Source: Argopecten irradians (lineage: Eukaryota > Mollusca > Bivalvia > Pectinida > Pectinidae). Taken from it: 64,000 bases of DNA. How positions within the stretch are numbered: the first letter of the stretch is position 1; each line of letters begins with the position of its first letter. Positions 35,303 through 47,097 of the stretch are shown piece after piece. The stretch is from NCBI RefSeq assembly GCF_041381155.1, contig NC_091147.1:8268837-8332836 (forward strand), read 5' to 3'. Under the pieces are notes generated by a model. That model saw nothing but the letters and a program-made list of their open reading frames with translations, did no database searches and was not told the origin of the DNA. The translations under genes were made by a program, and so were the position numbers.

Positions 35303-35336
35303 ATGCCTTTTCTGAAGTGGATAATTCTTATCACAG
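35303..35336 (+). CDS. LamG-PAN gene exon 1 (start of signal peptide)
   Basis: ATG at 35303 in context AACAATGC. The exon ends TCACAG|GTAGGT after 35336. It encodes 11 residues plus one base (MPFLKWIILIT). The exon at 61358-61391 has the same length, phase and signal-peptide character. Confidence 0.75.
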
Positions 35337-38300
35337 GTAGGTTTGGCATTACTCAATTTGGGAGATATTGTTTCATGGATACATTTTTAATTCTCCGAAA
35401 AAGATATTTTTTCTTTAGTTTAGATATCAGTATGTATTGTTATCCCCCGCTTTCATCGAAACTGGATATATTAATTTGGGTCTGTCCGTCCGCCCGTCTG
35501 TCTGTCTGTAACGCTTGGTTTCTGTGCAATAATTGACACAAATCTTAAGCAATTTTTTTGTAACTTAGTCACATTGTTAAATGTGCAAAGGGTTCCCATG
35601 ATTTCTCTCGGCACTTTCATTGGCCCCTATTTGGCGGGGTAATGGCCCTTTGATTAAATAATATTACCGGATTTTCCGGAAACATTGTTTAATGTTTCAA
35701 GGGCCTTGGCCAAGTTTGATCGGGACTTTGATGGGACCCTATTTGGCACAGTTATGGACCTTTGATTAACGAAAGCGGAGGATATAAATTTTACGAATTT
35801 GATTGCTTTTAATTATAAGAATATTGGTATAGACTAATAGCGTTGCGATGCTCATATCCATTTATTTTCACGGAACAATCATATCAAAATTAATAACAGT
35901 CAATCAGTGCAAATAGAATGGTCGGCTTTTAAGTGTATATAATGCAGTATAAATGAAAATGTTACTTTCCCTGAGCTTAAATCATATCGCAACATAAAGA
36001 ATTGTCAGCAAAAAGGTTGGAAAACATATTTACTTATTACTTAACCTATAAAAACTTCATATTCTTAATTATTAGATTCCAAGTCACAATGAACCTTTTT
36101 AAAAAGAATATATAGCCTCAAACCAAACCCAAATCTATCAAGGACAAACTCTCAAAAAGCATAGTATATGGGGAATACACTCAGCACACTAAGTAAAGTC
36201 GAAGTTGGCAGTATCGAATTCAAATGAAAAATGGAAGGAAAAGGATCTCCATAACAATGACGATTATTACATAAGTACCTTTTATGCAAGGGATGGATTA
36301 TACAATTAATTAAACGACGAGCCAAATAATTAGATCCTATGGCAATATTTTCATTTCTTATATTTGATGTGATTTGATGGTTATTGATAAAAAATTTAAC
36401 ATGTTTTGCTTTAATCTGATTTAAACATCAAATACAGTAAAATGAATATACATTGTCATTCAATGTTTTGTTTGCATAGTATTTAGGTTCCTTCTTTCCA
36501 TGCCGCAAATGTGTTGGGGAAAACTACACTTTATTCCTATTTGTCTGGCTATAAATTTGTGACTTGATTCAATCGGTTATAAGACAATAGTTTATCGTAT
36601 CTAGAGGAATCAATCGATAGTTATAGGGGTAAAGTTTTTTATTCATTCTGCGTCTTTAGATTAAATCTACTCAAGCATGACTTATTAAATTAATTTCATT
36701 TATTTTCTATTTTTTATTTTTTTTCAAATTTGTGTTACTCGTTGAATTGTTAAAAATTGCAAACTGCATCAGTGCATGTATAATTTATGTCTTATTGCAT
36801 GCAATGAAATTTCTGCAATAGTGTTTTTAAAAGGGATGGGTTGGGTTTATTAGTTTAACGTCCTATTAACAACCAGGCTCATGTAAGGACGTGCCAGGTT
36901 TATTGGTGGAGGAAAGCCTGAGTACCCCAACTCGCGACCCAGAGATGGACGGCTTGTGGTAAAATGTCGAGACATCTTAACCAATCGCCCACCGCGGCCC
37001 CGTCTCTAAAAAGTATTCATTTATATAATATATTTATATATATCTTATTGAATATTGTATGACAATATGTTTCTCTATTAAGATGAAGTAGATTCTTTTT
37101 TTTGTTTTGTTATTATTTCGTGAGTGAAACTCACGTCGTTTACTCTTAAACATATGACGTTACGCTCGCAAACACACTGCAAGGGCAGATAATTATGTAA
37201 TATGCAAATACAGAATAATTAAAACAAGTCATATTGATTCAAGTATTTCCCTCGGGGTTTTTTCCCTCTCATTCCAATTCCGGGAAAACATCTAACTTAT
37301 TCAATGTCATGTGATCAAGTTTAATCCAATCAGAACATTCTAAATGAAAGTGAGGTTTAATAACATCATTTGTTTTTCAGCTGTGACCTTTGTCGTGAGT
37401 CAGCATCAGACTGTAACATACCAATGGCCTGTGTGTAACAGATCGTATACGTATGAAACACAACAAGGCACAGGCCTTCCAGCCAATGGACAGACATATA
37501 AATTTGAAGGATCTCACCCGTCTATCCCATGTACACCAATCAGCTTCGACGGCAACACCGACTCCGTGATGGATCTTGACGTCACTTCTTTTATTCTGTT
37601 TGGACAAGATTATACCTTCAGCGTGTTTATTTATCCGTTCACTCTGACCAGTGTGATTCTGCATTATATATCGAATGATTCATTACAACAGTTTGTACTT
37701 TACATGATAAATGGACAATTACAGATAGAGATATTTTATATGGGCAGTCTTGTAAATAAAGGGATGATGGATCAATCGAATATTAATAGTCATCGCTGGT
37801 ATCTTGTTGCATTCATAGTTAAGAACATGAAGGCTGTTGAACTACAGATTCAGCTTGAAAAGGCACCCATAACTAAGAACTTCTCTCCAAATCTCGGCGT
37901 GCAATATCCATTAAAAACTCCTGGAAAGATTCGTATCGGCGGGTTGGTAGGTTCATCATTTAGTCCAAGCCTTGGTTCTTTCCCAGACAATTTTGTAGGA
38001 CAGATGATTTGCGTACAGATGTACAACTTGATATTCCCGACTGCAAATTATAAAAATGCCCTTCAGCAATGTATCTACGCTAACTTCCCCGGTAAGTGAA
38101 TCATATTTATGTAATACCCAACACAAGATTCCAGTTGAGTGAGGATCAATTTCAGTTTGCCTGGTATACAAAACCCTAAAAGAAATATATTGATATCGTA
38201 GGTATTTGTTTCTTTTCTTCAAAAAACAACTATATTTCCGTTTTTGACTTGTGTATTCACAGATTAAGAAATAAAGTCCAATTATTAAAGTAATACGTAC

Positions 38301-41300
38301 CGCAATTTTCATATTAACGAATCCAAAAGAGCTTTCAATATTTTATTCACGATCAAAAATTTTGAGAATAACAACAATTACAGTGCATAGGTTATAATTT
38401 TGAAAGTAAGAAGTGAAACGGATATTTGGCAGTATTGCTAAAAATCATTAGACATTTGTATTTACATCTACAGTTCAGTGAAATGAGTACACAAGATCAG
38501 TCTATAAAGCCAAGTTGTGGCCTAAAATTTCATTTCACATTTGTAGTGTTATTAGTAATTTTAGAATGATTTCTGCAAGTATTATTCCATCTAAATATAC
38601 ATAATGCATAAAAACAAGAAATTTACAATGCAAAAATTTAATGTTTTCATTTCAACAAAATTTTATTTCAAACAAACAAGTTGAAATAGGATCGAACAAC
38701 AGGCAGTGCCTATATAAGTTCTCTCCTTGGTAACAAAATGTATATATGCAAATGACACGAAAGAGTATTTGAAAACATTTGAAAGTATAGGTTTCATAAG
38801 TCATGACAATATATCATATATTATTAATGAGATAATAGATAGTAATTTTGTTTTTCAAAAAGTATAATAATAAAGAAATGAGAATGCAGCAGCCATGAGG
38901 AAATTACCTTCACCCACCAGATACAGACCAGAAAGTCCATGTGGCTAACAAGCCGATGGTCATCCACCAATGGGATTCAGAAATTCTACCATGGCTGCTG
39001 TATTCATGTATATGATTTAAAAGATAAAATGTTGCAGAATATTGAGATAAAGTTTGGTCTAAATTTATACTTGTCATGACACATGCATTAATTTTAACAA
39101 TTACCTAAACATATATGTAGCTAAGATAAATGTATTAAAAAGTATGACAATTTATATAATAATACGTAAAATTTACAACTAATAAATGATAAATGCCCAT
39201 CGGAACAGATGCTATTATAGAAGTGTTTTTCAGAACACTAATTTTATTGATTAAGGTATGTTATCTTTAACCACGATTAGTTAATCAATTCTTCAAAGTT
39301 ATTGATGATTCATATAATTAGAAGTTATTATGATGGTGGTTATATGTTATGAAATCTATTAGTAGCCCTTACAAAATCTAGTGTACACTGAAAGATATTC
39401 AAGTTTGTTTCATTATTACAATCATTGCAGCCAGACAAAAGTATTTGAAGGTCAAAATGGTTATGAGTAAAATCTATTAACTTATTTTGGAGAGTTCTGC
39501 GCTGTTCATTGTAATTACTACAGGAGAAGAAGTAATGTTCAGTGGTTTCATATGCATTACCACACTCGCACAATGGTGATTCTGCTAAGTGATCATTATA
39601 AAGATCAAAGTTTAAATTACAACAGCAGTTCCGTAATTGACATATCAGGATATTATCTTTCCTTTTGCCTGAATTTAAAAAAGTTTTGTACTTAGCATTA
39701 TCTGTGGGTGTAATATCACTAATATTCTGGTTTAGAAGTTTTTTAAATTGGTTAATAGAGGTGATATTGGTTAAATCAAATCTAAGTGCATGTTCATTAT
39801 AATCTTTCAGAGTTTTTGGAATAAAACTATTAGCATAAATGGTAGATCTACTAAAAGGAATTGCAAATAATCTTTCATTTCTTAACAAATATGGGTTTTC
39901 ATTATTAAAGTATTGTTCAATTAATTCGTTTAGATAGGAAGGAGCAGTTCCTGATAAAATTTTATAAAGAAGGACAAGTCTATGTTTTTTTGCGCCTTGT
40001 GGCAAGTGTATCCCAGCCAAGTTCTGAGTAAAGTTTATAATGAGATGTTCCCATACGCAGTCCAGTGATAATTCGGGCAGCCTCTATTTGAATAGATTCA
40101 AGAAGTAATGCTTCCTGTTGTGTACAATTATCAAACAAGATATCACCATATTCTAATATTGGTCTAATATATGAAACATATATATTAGTTAAAGATTTTC
40201 GACTCAATTTATATTTAACAGTTTTTAACAGGTTTATACGATTACAAGCTTTTTTGTAAATGTAGTGAATATGGTGGTGCCATTTACCATCCTCAGAAAG
40301 AAATTAGCCTAGATGTTTGTGGTTTTTGACATTTTTGATAACCTCATTTTGGAATAAGACATCTGGACATATAATATTTCTTTTGCGACTGAAAGTAAGC
40401 GATTCTGTTTTATCTGGGTTGAATTTAATATCCCATTTTTTAGACCATTTATCTATATTTTCAAGGTCCTCAGATAAACTATTTGCTGTATCTAAAGGAG
40501 AAATGTCTGTGACCTTAAAAAGAGAGGTATCATCTGCAAATAGTCTTTTATCATTTGTTATACAATCAGTTATGTCATTTATATAGATTAGAAAAAGAAA
40601 AAGACCGAGAACTGAGCCCTGGGGGACACCCGCACTTACCTGACGATATGAAGAGGAGAAACCTTCAGTTATAACTCTGTGTTGACGATTATCTAGATAA
40701 CTTTTAAACCAATTTAAGACATTATCTTTAACACCATACATTTCAAGCTTATAAAGTAATACGGGGTGCCAAACCCGATCAAAGGCTTTGCTAATATCAC
40801 AAAAAATAGATCTAGTTTCTAGCCCTTCATCTAATTTTTTATAAATGTGTCATACATTGAGAGTAATTGATAAATAGTTGAGTCTCCTCGAATAAATCCT
40901 GATTGGAATTTTGATAACATTTCATGTTCAACAAGATGATTGTATAAATGTTTGATGATAATCTTTTCTAATATTTTACTAAGACAAGATGTAATTGAAA
41001 TTGGTCGGTAATTTGAAATGTCATTATCACTACCTTTGCCTTTATAAATAGCATTTATATTAGAAAGTTTCCAAGACGAAGGAACAAAGCTAGTTGATAA
41101 TGTTTTGTTGAATAAAATAGTTAAGGGTGTAACAATTGATGATAAAAGAAGTTTCAGGACCTTAGGTATTATGCCATCAGAGCCAGCAGGTTTATTTCCA
41201 TTTATTATAATTATTTGATCTCTGACTTCCTGTTCCTGAATTAAAATATTATCAAGTATGTTAGGAGATTCTGGGACAGCAGGCAAAGGATCAATATTAT

Positions 41301-43742
41301 CAGAAGAAGTTGATATTGATGTAAAATAGTCAACAAGACCTTCGGCTTTATCTATAGGATGGAACAAGAAAGAATTGTTATAATTTAATGGTGGAATAAT
41401 AGAGTGTTTATTATTGAACTTAAGTAGAGTTTTTGCGGTTTTCCACCATTTAAACGAAGAAGTATTTATATCATTTAAAGATTTTTCTAAATTATCCAAA
41501 TATACAGATTTTGCATGACGAATCAAAGTTATAGTTTCATTTCTAAGATTTCTAAAATTTTCCCAATGAGCTGGATTATTAGTTTGAACTGCTTTTTTAT
41601 GAACTCTATAATGTGGTAACTAATGTTTTAAGGCAACGTACACGTTTGTCTGTCCATTTGAGTGATTTTCTCTGATGGTTTTTAAATACATTGCTGATGA
41701 AAAAATAACATGTCAACATTTTTTGCTCAGTTATAACACATGTTAAAAAAGATGAGCAGGTTCTGTGTAAGACGACTTGTAAGGCAGAGAGACCTTCAAT
41801 GTGGGTGTCGCTTCTTTGCAATCATCAAAATTAAGCCTGTGATTGGTTCGATTCGTCTGTAAGCTTGTGATTGGTCCGTTTTCCTTGTAAGCATGTAATT
41901 GGCCGTTTCCTCTGTAAGCCTGTGATGCACCTGTTTTCTTTAGTCTATGTTTAGTCCGTTTTCTCTGTAAGCCTGTGATTTGATAGAACGACAGTGAAAG
42001 AAACCCCTGGAGTATCGAAAGTGGTATCCGTTGTCTAGACCGTCCATCGAAATTCATGATGTTATCGACAATATACGTCACGGTCACGCCGCGTGTATTC
42101 ATGACATCAATCATGGTCTTCCCGATGAACAAAAAACTAACTCGCTGAAAACAAGAGGCCCAGAGGGCCTGTATCGCTCACCTGTTTTGTTTTTTCTTGG
42201 TGTTTTTTTTTTTTTTTTGAGTAATTCTGTAATTTAGTAATTAGTGATTCAATCATCTCAAAGACAAATTGACCCCATGATTTGTTTAATTTTGAATCCC
42301 AACCATATAATGATGCTATAGATACCATACGAATATGCTGTCCAATGCATAGTTCCGGAGAGGAAGTAATTCATATAAAAATAGTAGCCTAATCAACCTT
42401 TTTGACCCCTCCCCTCAGGCCCCCTGGGGTTCAGCCCTATCATTTGCATAAGTTTGAATCCCCACCCTATAAGGATGTTCCATGCTTAGTTGTAGAAAAG
42501 AAGTCGTTAAGATGGAAATAGTCAAATTGACCCATTTTGACCCTACCCCTCAGGTCCCTGTGCGGTCAGCCCCATCATTTGTACAATTTTGATTCCCCAC
42601 TTTATACGGATGCTACCATTGCATTATGAGTGCTCTTCTATGCTCAGTTGCAGGAAAGAAGTTATTTATATGGAAATAGCCAAATTGACCCCTTTTGACC
42701 CCTCCTCTTAGGCCCCGGGGGGGGGGGGTCAGCCCTATCATTTGTGTAAGGTTGAATCCCAACCCTATAAGGATATTACCATTGCATTATGAATGCTATC
42801 CCATGCTTAGTTTCAAAGAAGAAGTCGTTTATATGAAAATAGCCAAATTGACCCCTTTTGGCCCTGCCCCTTAGGCCCCTGGGGTCAGTCCTATCATTTG
42901 TACAATTTTCAGTCAGTAACCCATAAGGATGCTACCAGTCAAATTTTGTTGAGTTCTGACCAGCGGTTATGGAGAAGAAGTCGATTGTTGACGGACGGAC
43001 GGACGAACGGACGTCGGACGCTACGGTATGGCATAAGCTCACCTTGATCCTTCGGACCAGGTGAGCTAAAACGGTGACAAATCCGTGAATGCTGAGACTC
43101 TATACAAGGCAAACACAATTGAAGGCATTAAAAAATGATATATATCACAAGCCTAGATACTTCTATGAATATTACAAAGGAGCGACGCCCAAACTGAAAA
43201 CCAATACATTGTACCGTTATTTATCCAAACTTTTTACACATCAAACAATATTGTCTCGTTTCATGTCATCTCTTATTTACTATGACATAATCGAGAGGTG
43301 GATATGACGACAGTGAGAGTAACATAAGGAGTATCAGGGATGTCCAAAGTGTAAACATGCATACTTCATTATGCATGATTTAACAATATAAAAAGACATT
43401 GTGATGTTTCTATTTATAGATCGGTCACGGTTGCCGACCACGCCTGCCCCCACCACAGCTCCAAGGCCAACAACCTGTGTCCAGTCTGATAGGAACAATC
43501 TACACTTTATACGGATACACGAAAACAGTGAGATCAGTACGGGGTTTATAGAGGAGAAGAACAACACTTCCCTCAGGCGATGTGCAGTATATTGTGTTCG
43601 GAATTATGACTGTGTGTCGTTCACTGTTACTAAAGCTGGCGAAGAAGAATGTAAAACATGTCGGCTTTATTCTGTATACAACACAGCCAACATCACTGTG
43701 AGCAACGCAACAGACCTGTATGTGAACGATGGGTGTATCTAG
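35303..43742 (+). CDS. Secreted laminin-G-like / PAN-domain protein, three exons, 355 aa
   Basis: Exons 35303-35336, 37381-38091, 43420-43742; phase-1 junctions; total 1068 nt, exactly 356 codons. The first exon and the start of the second encode a signal peptide (hydrophobic WIILITAVTFVV, likely cleaved near SQHQ). Residues about 25-245 form a concanavalin/laminin-G-like β-sandwich. A Thr/Pro hinge (LPTTPAPTTAPRPTT) then leads to a Cys-rich PAN/apple-like domain with seven or eight Cys and NTS, NIT and NAT glycosylation sequons. Such proteins bind glycans or proteins outside the cell; the ligand is unknown. An in-frame ATG at 35264 would add 13 residues; I prefer 35303 because it gives a standard signal peptide. 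The last intron (5.3 kb) is swollen by a LINE and MITEs. Confidence 0.82.
35441..35786. mobile_element. Non-autonomous DNA element with TATCCCCCGCTTTC termini
   Basis: The left end TATCCCCCGCTTTCATCGAA and the right end TTAACGAAAGCGGAGGATA are inverted repeats. The interior contains a GTCTGTCCGTCCGCCCGTCTG microsatellite and repeated GGCCCCTATTTGGC / GGACCCTATTTGGC blocks. I recall such elements as common in bivalves, but did not check. It lies in intron 1 of the LamG-PAN gene. Confidence 0.7.
35787..36840. other. Intron, nothing recognised
   Basis: AT-rich; no open frame or repeat that I can support. Confidence 0.35.
36841..37003 (-). mobile_element. tRNA-derived SINE with internal deletion
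   Basis: Reads as the complement of the SINE body (TTTAACGTCCTATTAACAACC, GGACGTGCCAGGTTTATTGG) joined directly to AACTCGCGACCCAGAGATGG and the head complement CATCTTAACCAATCGCCCACC. The stretch between, present at 15788-16151, is missing. Confidence 0.85.
37118..37215. repeat. Dispersed short repeat (GGGCAGATAATTATGTAATATG)
   Basis: Shares GTTACGCTCGCAAACACA, GCAAGGGCAGATAA and ATGCAAATACAGAATA blocks with the copies near 2430-2612, 27448-27612 and 54630-54700. Located just upstream of exon 2 of the LamG-PAN gene. Confidence 0.55.
37381..38091 (+). CDS. LamG-PAN gene exon 2 (rest of signal peptide and LamG-like domain)
   Basis: Acceptor TTTGTTTTTCAG, donor CCCCG|GTAAGT. 711 nt, all open. 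Recognisable strands include FTFSVFIYP-type (here YTFSVFIYPF), HRWYLVAFIV and KIRIGGLVG, then DNFVGQMICVQMYN near the end, the usual closing strand of LamG/pentraxin-like folds. Without splicing the frame would end one codon later (stop at 38097-38099). Confidence 0.85.
38092..38646. other. Intron, nothing recognised
   Basis: AT-rich; the - strand frame at 37956-38312 overlaps exon 2 and is a shadow. Confidence 0.35.
38647..38935. repeat. Dispersed repeat, copy 2 of 2
   Basis: Match of 7811-8091 with one insertion of about 17 bp (GTTCTCTCCTTGGTAAC near 38719). Same orientation, 31 kb away. Confidence 0.85.
39190..41710 (-). mobile_element. LINE fragment C: reverse transcriptase and C-terminal zinc-knuckle-like region, 5'-truncated
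   Basis: A non-LTR retrotransposon on the - strand in the last intron of the LamG-PAN gene, broken into four frames (about 41620-40831, 40741-40304, 40207-39980, 40020-39340). Motifs in order: a linker with KWWKTAKTLL; NKPAGSDGI; SNYRPISITSCLSKILEKII; SAGVPQGSVLG; LFADDTSLF (the catalytic FADD box); and IKFNPDKTES. Close to the end comes LCECGNAYETTEHYFFSC, a CCHC-type motif common in the Jockey/CR1 group. The endonuclease domain and ORF1 are absent. Frameshifts and stops make it inactive. The 3' end was not fixed; I took it just past the last stop. Confidence 0.9.
41829..41985. repeat. Degenerate tandem repeat of about 30 bp
   Basis: About five units with core GTAAGCCTGTGATTGGTCCG followed by TTTTCTCT. 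Located between LINE C and a remnant of a foldback terminus (AACCCCTGGAGTATCG at 42001-42017). Confidence 0.75.
42151..43070. mobile_element. Non-autonomous element with internal repeats of about 150 bp
   Basis: Opens ACAAGAGGCCCAGAGGGCCT then GTATCGCTCACCTG. Closes CCTTCGGACCAGGTGAGCTAAAA, so CTCACCTG/CAGGTGAG is inverted at the ends. Inside are four diverged units with AAATTGACCCCTTTTGACCC, GGGGTCAGCCCTATCATTTG and ATAAGGATGCTACC, and a GGACGGACGGACG microsatellite near 43000. I recall this as an abundant bivalve repeat; the class is uncertain. No coding capacity. Confidence 0.75.
43130..43342. mobile_element. Foldback MITE family C, remnant
   Basis: Matches the interior and right side of 25198-25514 (GGAGCGACGCCCAA, CATTGTACCGTTAT, TTACTATGACATAATC, AGGAGTATCAGGGATG). 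The left terminus is missing, and a separate terminus fragment sits at 42001-42017. This suggests the 42151-43070 element inserted near or into an older foldback copy. Confidence 0.6.
43420..43742 (+). CDS. LamG-PAN gene exon 3 (Thr/Pro hinge and PAN domain)
   Basis: Acceptor TGTTTCTATTTATAG, then 107 codons to TAG at 43740-43742. Cysteine pattern: C, C-x3-C, C, C-x2-C, then a C two residues before the end (NDGCI), consistent with a PAN/apple-like fold. It sits 78 bp after the family C remnant. Confidence 0.82.
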
Positions 43743-43769
43743 ACTACGATACGAACTACATCAGTTAAG

Positions 43770-44640
43770 CCTTCCACGCCACTTCTCCTACCACGCCCAC
43801 TTTTCCGACCACGCCTACTTCTCCTACCACGCCTACTTCTCCTATCACGCCTTCTTCTCCTACCACACCTACCTGGCCTACCACGCCTACTTTTCCTATC
43901 ACGCCCACTTTTTCTACCACGCATACATCGTCAACTTCTTCTTCCACGCCTACCTCGCCTACCACGCCCACTTCTCCTACCACGCCTTCTTCTCCTTCTA
44001 CGCCTACTTCGCCTACCACGCCCACTCCACCTACCACGCATTCTTTTCCTACCATGCCTTCTTCTCCTACCACGCCTTCTTCTCCTGCAACGCCTACCTC
44101 GCCTACCACGCCCACTTCATCTACCACGCCTTCTGTTCCTAACACGCCCACTTCTCCTATTACGCCTACTTCCCCTTCCACACCCACATCTCCTACCACG
44201 CCTACTTCTCCTAACACGCCTACTTCTCCTACCACGCCTACTTCTCCTACCACGCCTACTTCTCCTACCACGCCTACCTGGCCTACCACGCCCACTTCTA
44301 CTACCACGCCCACTCCACCTATCATGCCTACTTCTCATACCACGTCTTCTTTTCCTACCACGCCAACTTCTCCCATCACGCCAACTTCTCCTTCCACGCC
44401 TGCCACGCCAATATCTCCCACCACTTCTATGATTTCTTCCACTACGATCACAAAGAACGCTTTGTTCCCGATGTGATAGAAGCGATCTATTCTTAATACA
44501 TATACAAGGAAACGGGGAGATTAGCTCGGACCTTTTGGAGTAGACGAAAAACACTTGCTTGAGTGATGCGTAGTTTGTTGTGCTTAGCAAGTGGCCAGTT
44601 GGTGTTCTCCATGGAGTCATCCTCAGGCCCCATCTATTAT
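43770..44640 (+). pseudogene. Decayed duplicate of the PAN exon with an expanded Thr/Ser/Pro linker
   Basis: From 43770 one frame is open to 44474, encoding about 235 residues of PTSPTTP repeats. It then passes into sequence that aligns with the intact exon 3. Reading 44464 onward gives C-x2-CDRSDLFLIHI and GEISSDLLE, against CVQSDRNNLHFIRIHE and SEISTGFIEE in the real exon. A frameshift separates the linker from this part, and TAG codons interrupt it. The intact exon has the same order, short Thr/Pro hinge then PAN, so this is a duplicated exon whose hinge expanded by an 18-bp minisatellite while the domain decayed. I see no splice route linking it to the live gene. Confidence 0.75.
43785..44430. 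repeat. 18-bp minisatellite (ACTTCTCCTACCACGCCT)
   Basis: About 35 units of 18 bp with drift (CCTACC, CCTTCT and CCTATC variants). The unit encodes TSPTTP; other frames give FSYHAY-type and, on the - strand, VGVVGE- and RRGRRS-type strings, which are by-products. Confidence 0.93.
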
Positions 44641-46079
44641 TATGTTTTCATGATTATACATATTACACTATAGGTACCTCACATAAAATGATATCAGGTT
44701 ACGGTAGTTTCAAGTACATAAATTTATTATCTCATCTGAGATTGATACTTAAAGTCATGCGAATTTCACTGTAACGATATGTCCCTTAACGTTTGATATT
44801 TTAACATGGACATATAACTCGACGATTAAGCTCCCCAAAAGCATATATCGGCCTATAAGAGAGCCGAAATCTAGGGATGATGTATTGCTACATGTAGTTT
44901 TGAATAACTTTGAGTTTGTTGGAAGTCCGAATCGTATCACGTGACTGACGTCGACACGACCTCCACGTGTAAGTGTTTTCCTTCTGGCTAATGTGAGCAT
45001 ATCATGCTGGTACTACATCTAAATCACACATTGCCGTAAAATATTGTGTGTATCAAATATCAAATCTGCTGAGGTCGACCACATGATTTGTTTATGAAAA
45101 AATTGTTGACATTTTCTCTTGGTATCACAACTCTGTCTTCGAGATTGTCGAGACGATGTTCGGAAGAGTTCGGATGATTCGACATCTTTCGAGTCTATTT
45201 TTCTCGTCTACATGACAAAAAGATTTTTTACTTTTAATATCAAAAATACTTCCATTGCTGCTTCTTTATAAAAAAAATGGTAAAATTGGACAGTTTTAAC
45301 CTCAGATAGACGGAGAAAAATGTGTATACTATAATTATATATAAGTAACATTTTTCACTATGACAAAAATAGCGAAAGTTAACGGTGATGTTGTTTGTTT
45401 GGGATTTCCTTACTAAAGCACAGCCAGATTTATTGGATGATCTAAAGTTAGAAAAAGCAATAATATTCACGGGGGGTGGGGAGTGGTGGTGGTGGGGGGG
45501 TGATGGTGGGTACAGGGTTGATAGGTAAAATCAAGTTTTATGCATGTTTTGAGACTGGTTGACTGCCAATTGAACAAAGACTTAAATATCACAAAATAAC
45601 CAGTTTGCACAAAATGGTTCATGAACATGATATGGTACTCTATAACAGCACGATACTTACAATATTATTCCTGTTTTCAAAGACCGTATTCACAATTTTC
45701 GTCATTTTTCTCTTGTCGTATGAAACAATAAAACGGCCCATTTAATTTAAAACTGGAAAATTAACTTTTTTGAGACATGCATATCGTGCCACTTTTCTAC
45801 TACATGGTTAGAAGGACGAGTCGGATCTACGCATCCAGATTGAGAACGGAGTGTAGCTGATCGCGAATTTATTTACTTGATTTCATTGAGATGAAGAGAC
45901 AAACGACCATTATATGTATATTAGACACTTTTTTCTCCATCACGTTCGCCCCTAAACGTGTGCTGCTCTACACTATTTAATGCCACGTGATTTTTATATA
46001 CCTTCTGGTAGTCTTACAAAAGGATGAAATTGCATTGATTTTTTTCGTGTGTGGAAAATGTCATATCAGCTTGATATTT
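44641..46079. other. Intergenic, G-rich patch inside
   Basis: AT-rich apart from a G-rich tract at 45472-45510. No open frame with recognisable content. Confidence 0.4.
45472..45510 (+). other. G-rich tract with quadruplex potential
   Basis: Runs GGGGGG, GGGG, GG, GG, GGGGGGG and GGG within 40 bases of otherwise AT-rich DNA. At least four G-runs are present, so an intramolecular quadruplex is possible. Function unknown; it may be a simple-sequence expansion. Confidence 0.55.
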
Positions 46080-46388
46080 ATAAATGCTCCACCGCCAACA
46101 GTGCCTAAGCGATACTCATCATTTGAACTATAATTACACATGTAATTGTGTGTCAAATTAACACAAAAATGATATGAAAGAACTTGTTTAGGGTTTGGTG
46201 GGTGCGCAATCAGTTCTTCATTCGATATATGACATAGTGTCATTGACCTTTTTTCAAGTCATTTGAATCTTGAAGTAAAATCGGAAGCTAAATGATGATA
46301 ACTTTGGTAACTGAAGTGAAAAAAATCTAATTCGCCTGTTCCTTTTTTAAAGATAAATGATACCATTCATTAGCGGTTTAGCATCTGT
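46080..46388. mobile_element. MITE family A, diverged copy 3
   Basis: Opens AAATGCTCCACCGCCAACAG and closes TCATTAGCGGTTTAGCATCT. Shares CATTTGAACTATAATT and GCGCAATCAGTTCTTCATTC with 3521-3884, but is shorter and more diverged. An older insertion. Confidence 0.75.
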
Positions 46389-46490
46389 ATGTATCGTAAT
46401 AGCAGATTTCAAAGATTGTTTTATAATATTTACAATATTTTGCCCCTTTCCATTTTTGTTTTCAAATTTCGTCTTTGTTCTTGATTACCA

Positions 46491-46601
46491 GGGCCCGGCA
46501 CCATAAAAATTCCTCAGACAGATTTTGTTTTAATCAAGTCTATGTAAAATCATATACTTGAGTAAAAAATCTGTATGAGGATAGTTTTATGGGGCCGGCC
46601 C
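46491..46601. mobile_element. 111-bp miniature foldback element (GGGCC termini)
   Basis: Left GGGCCCGGCACCATAAAAAT, then TCCTCAGACAGATTTT. Right AAAAATCTGTATGAGGATAG, then TTTTATGGGGCCGGCCC. About 36-bp inverted arms with mismatches around a spacer of about 40 bp. Non-coding; could form a long hairpin if transcribed. Confidence 0.85.
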
Positions 46602-47097
46602 AGACAAAACATAAAATCTAATTCACAATATTTGTATATGTAGTGTTTTGTTCTATGAACTTCTCAGTTTCCATTGTAAATTGATAGTATTGATGCTTAT
46701 TCCTGTAATTATTGTGCAGAACAAGATATGAATTGAAATAAATGTCATATCAAATTGAAATTTTCAATTTTTCAATTATATAATTATGATATGAAATGAA
46801 TAAAAGAGAAAGTAAATCATTAGAAAACTGTCCGCATGCAACGGTACATGTTTGTGGTATCCATACAATATGAAGTGTAAACCATGTGCCACATCAACCA
46901 TGGTAGAATCAAAATTGATATTCTAAATAATAATGATAGGATATCAAATAAAACACACTTTATTGTCGCACAGAATAGTTGGCTATTAAAAGGTGTCAAT
47001 TTTTTCCCTATCACTAAGTAAAAATAAGAAAATTATATTTTTTGTCATTTTAATTTTTTCGCTATCTGATTTTCAAGGTATCATACTACATTTTGCG
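46602..47097. other. Intergenic, nothing recognised
   Basis: AT-rich, no supported feature. Confidence 0.35.

Noticed and set aside
41606..42132. - strand frames upstream of LINE C as genes
   Set aside because: Partly LINE linker in another frame and partly the 30-bp tandem repeat; no coherent protein.
43729..44620. Overlapping open frames on both strands (FSYHAY, VGVVGE, RRGRRS strings)
   Set aside because: Shadows of the 18-bp minisatellite. Only the TSPTTP frame has a biological parallel, in the hinge of the PAN exon.
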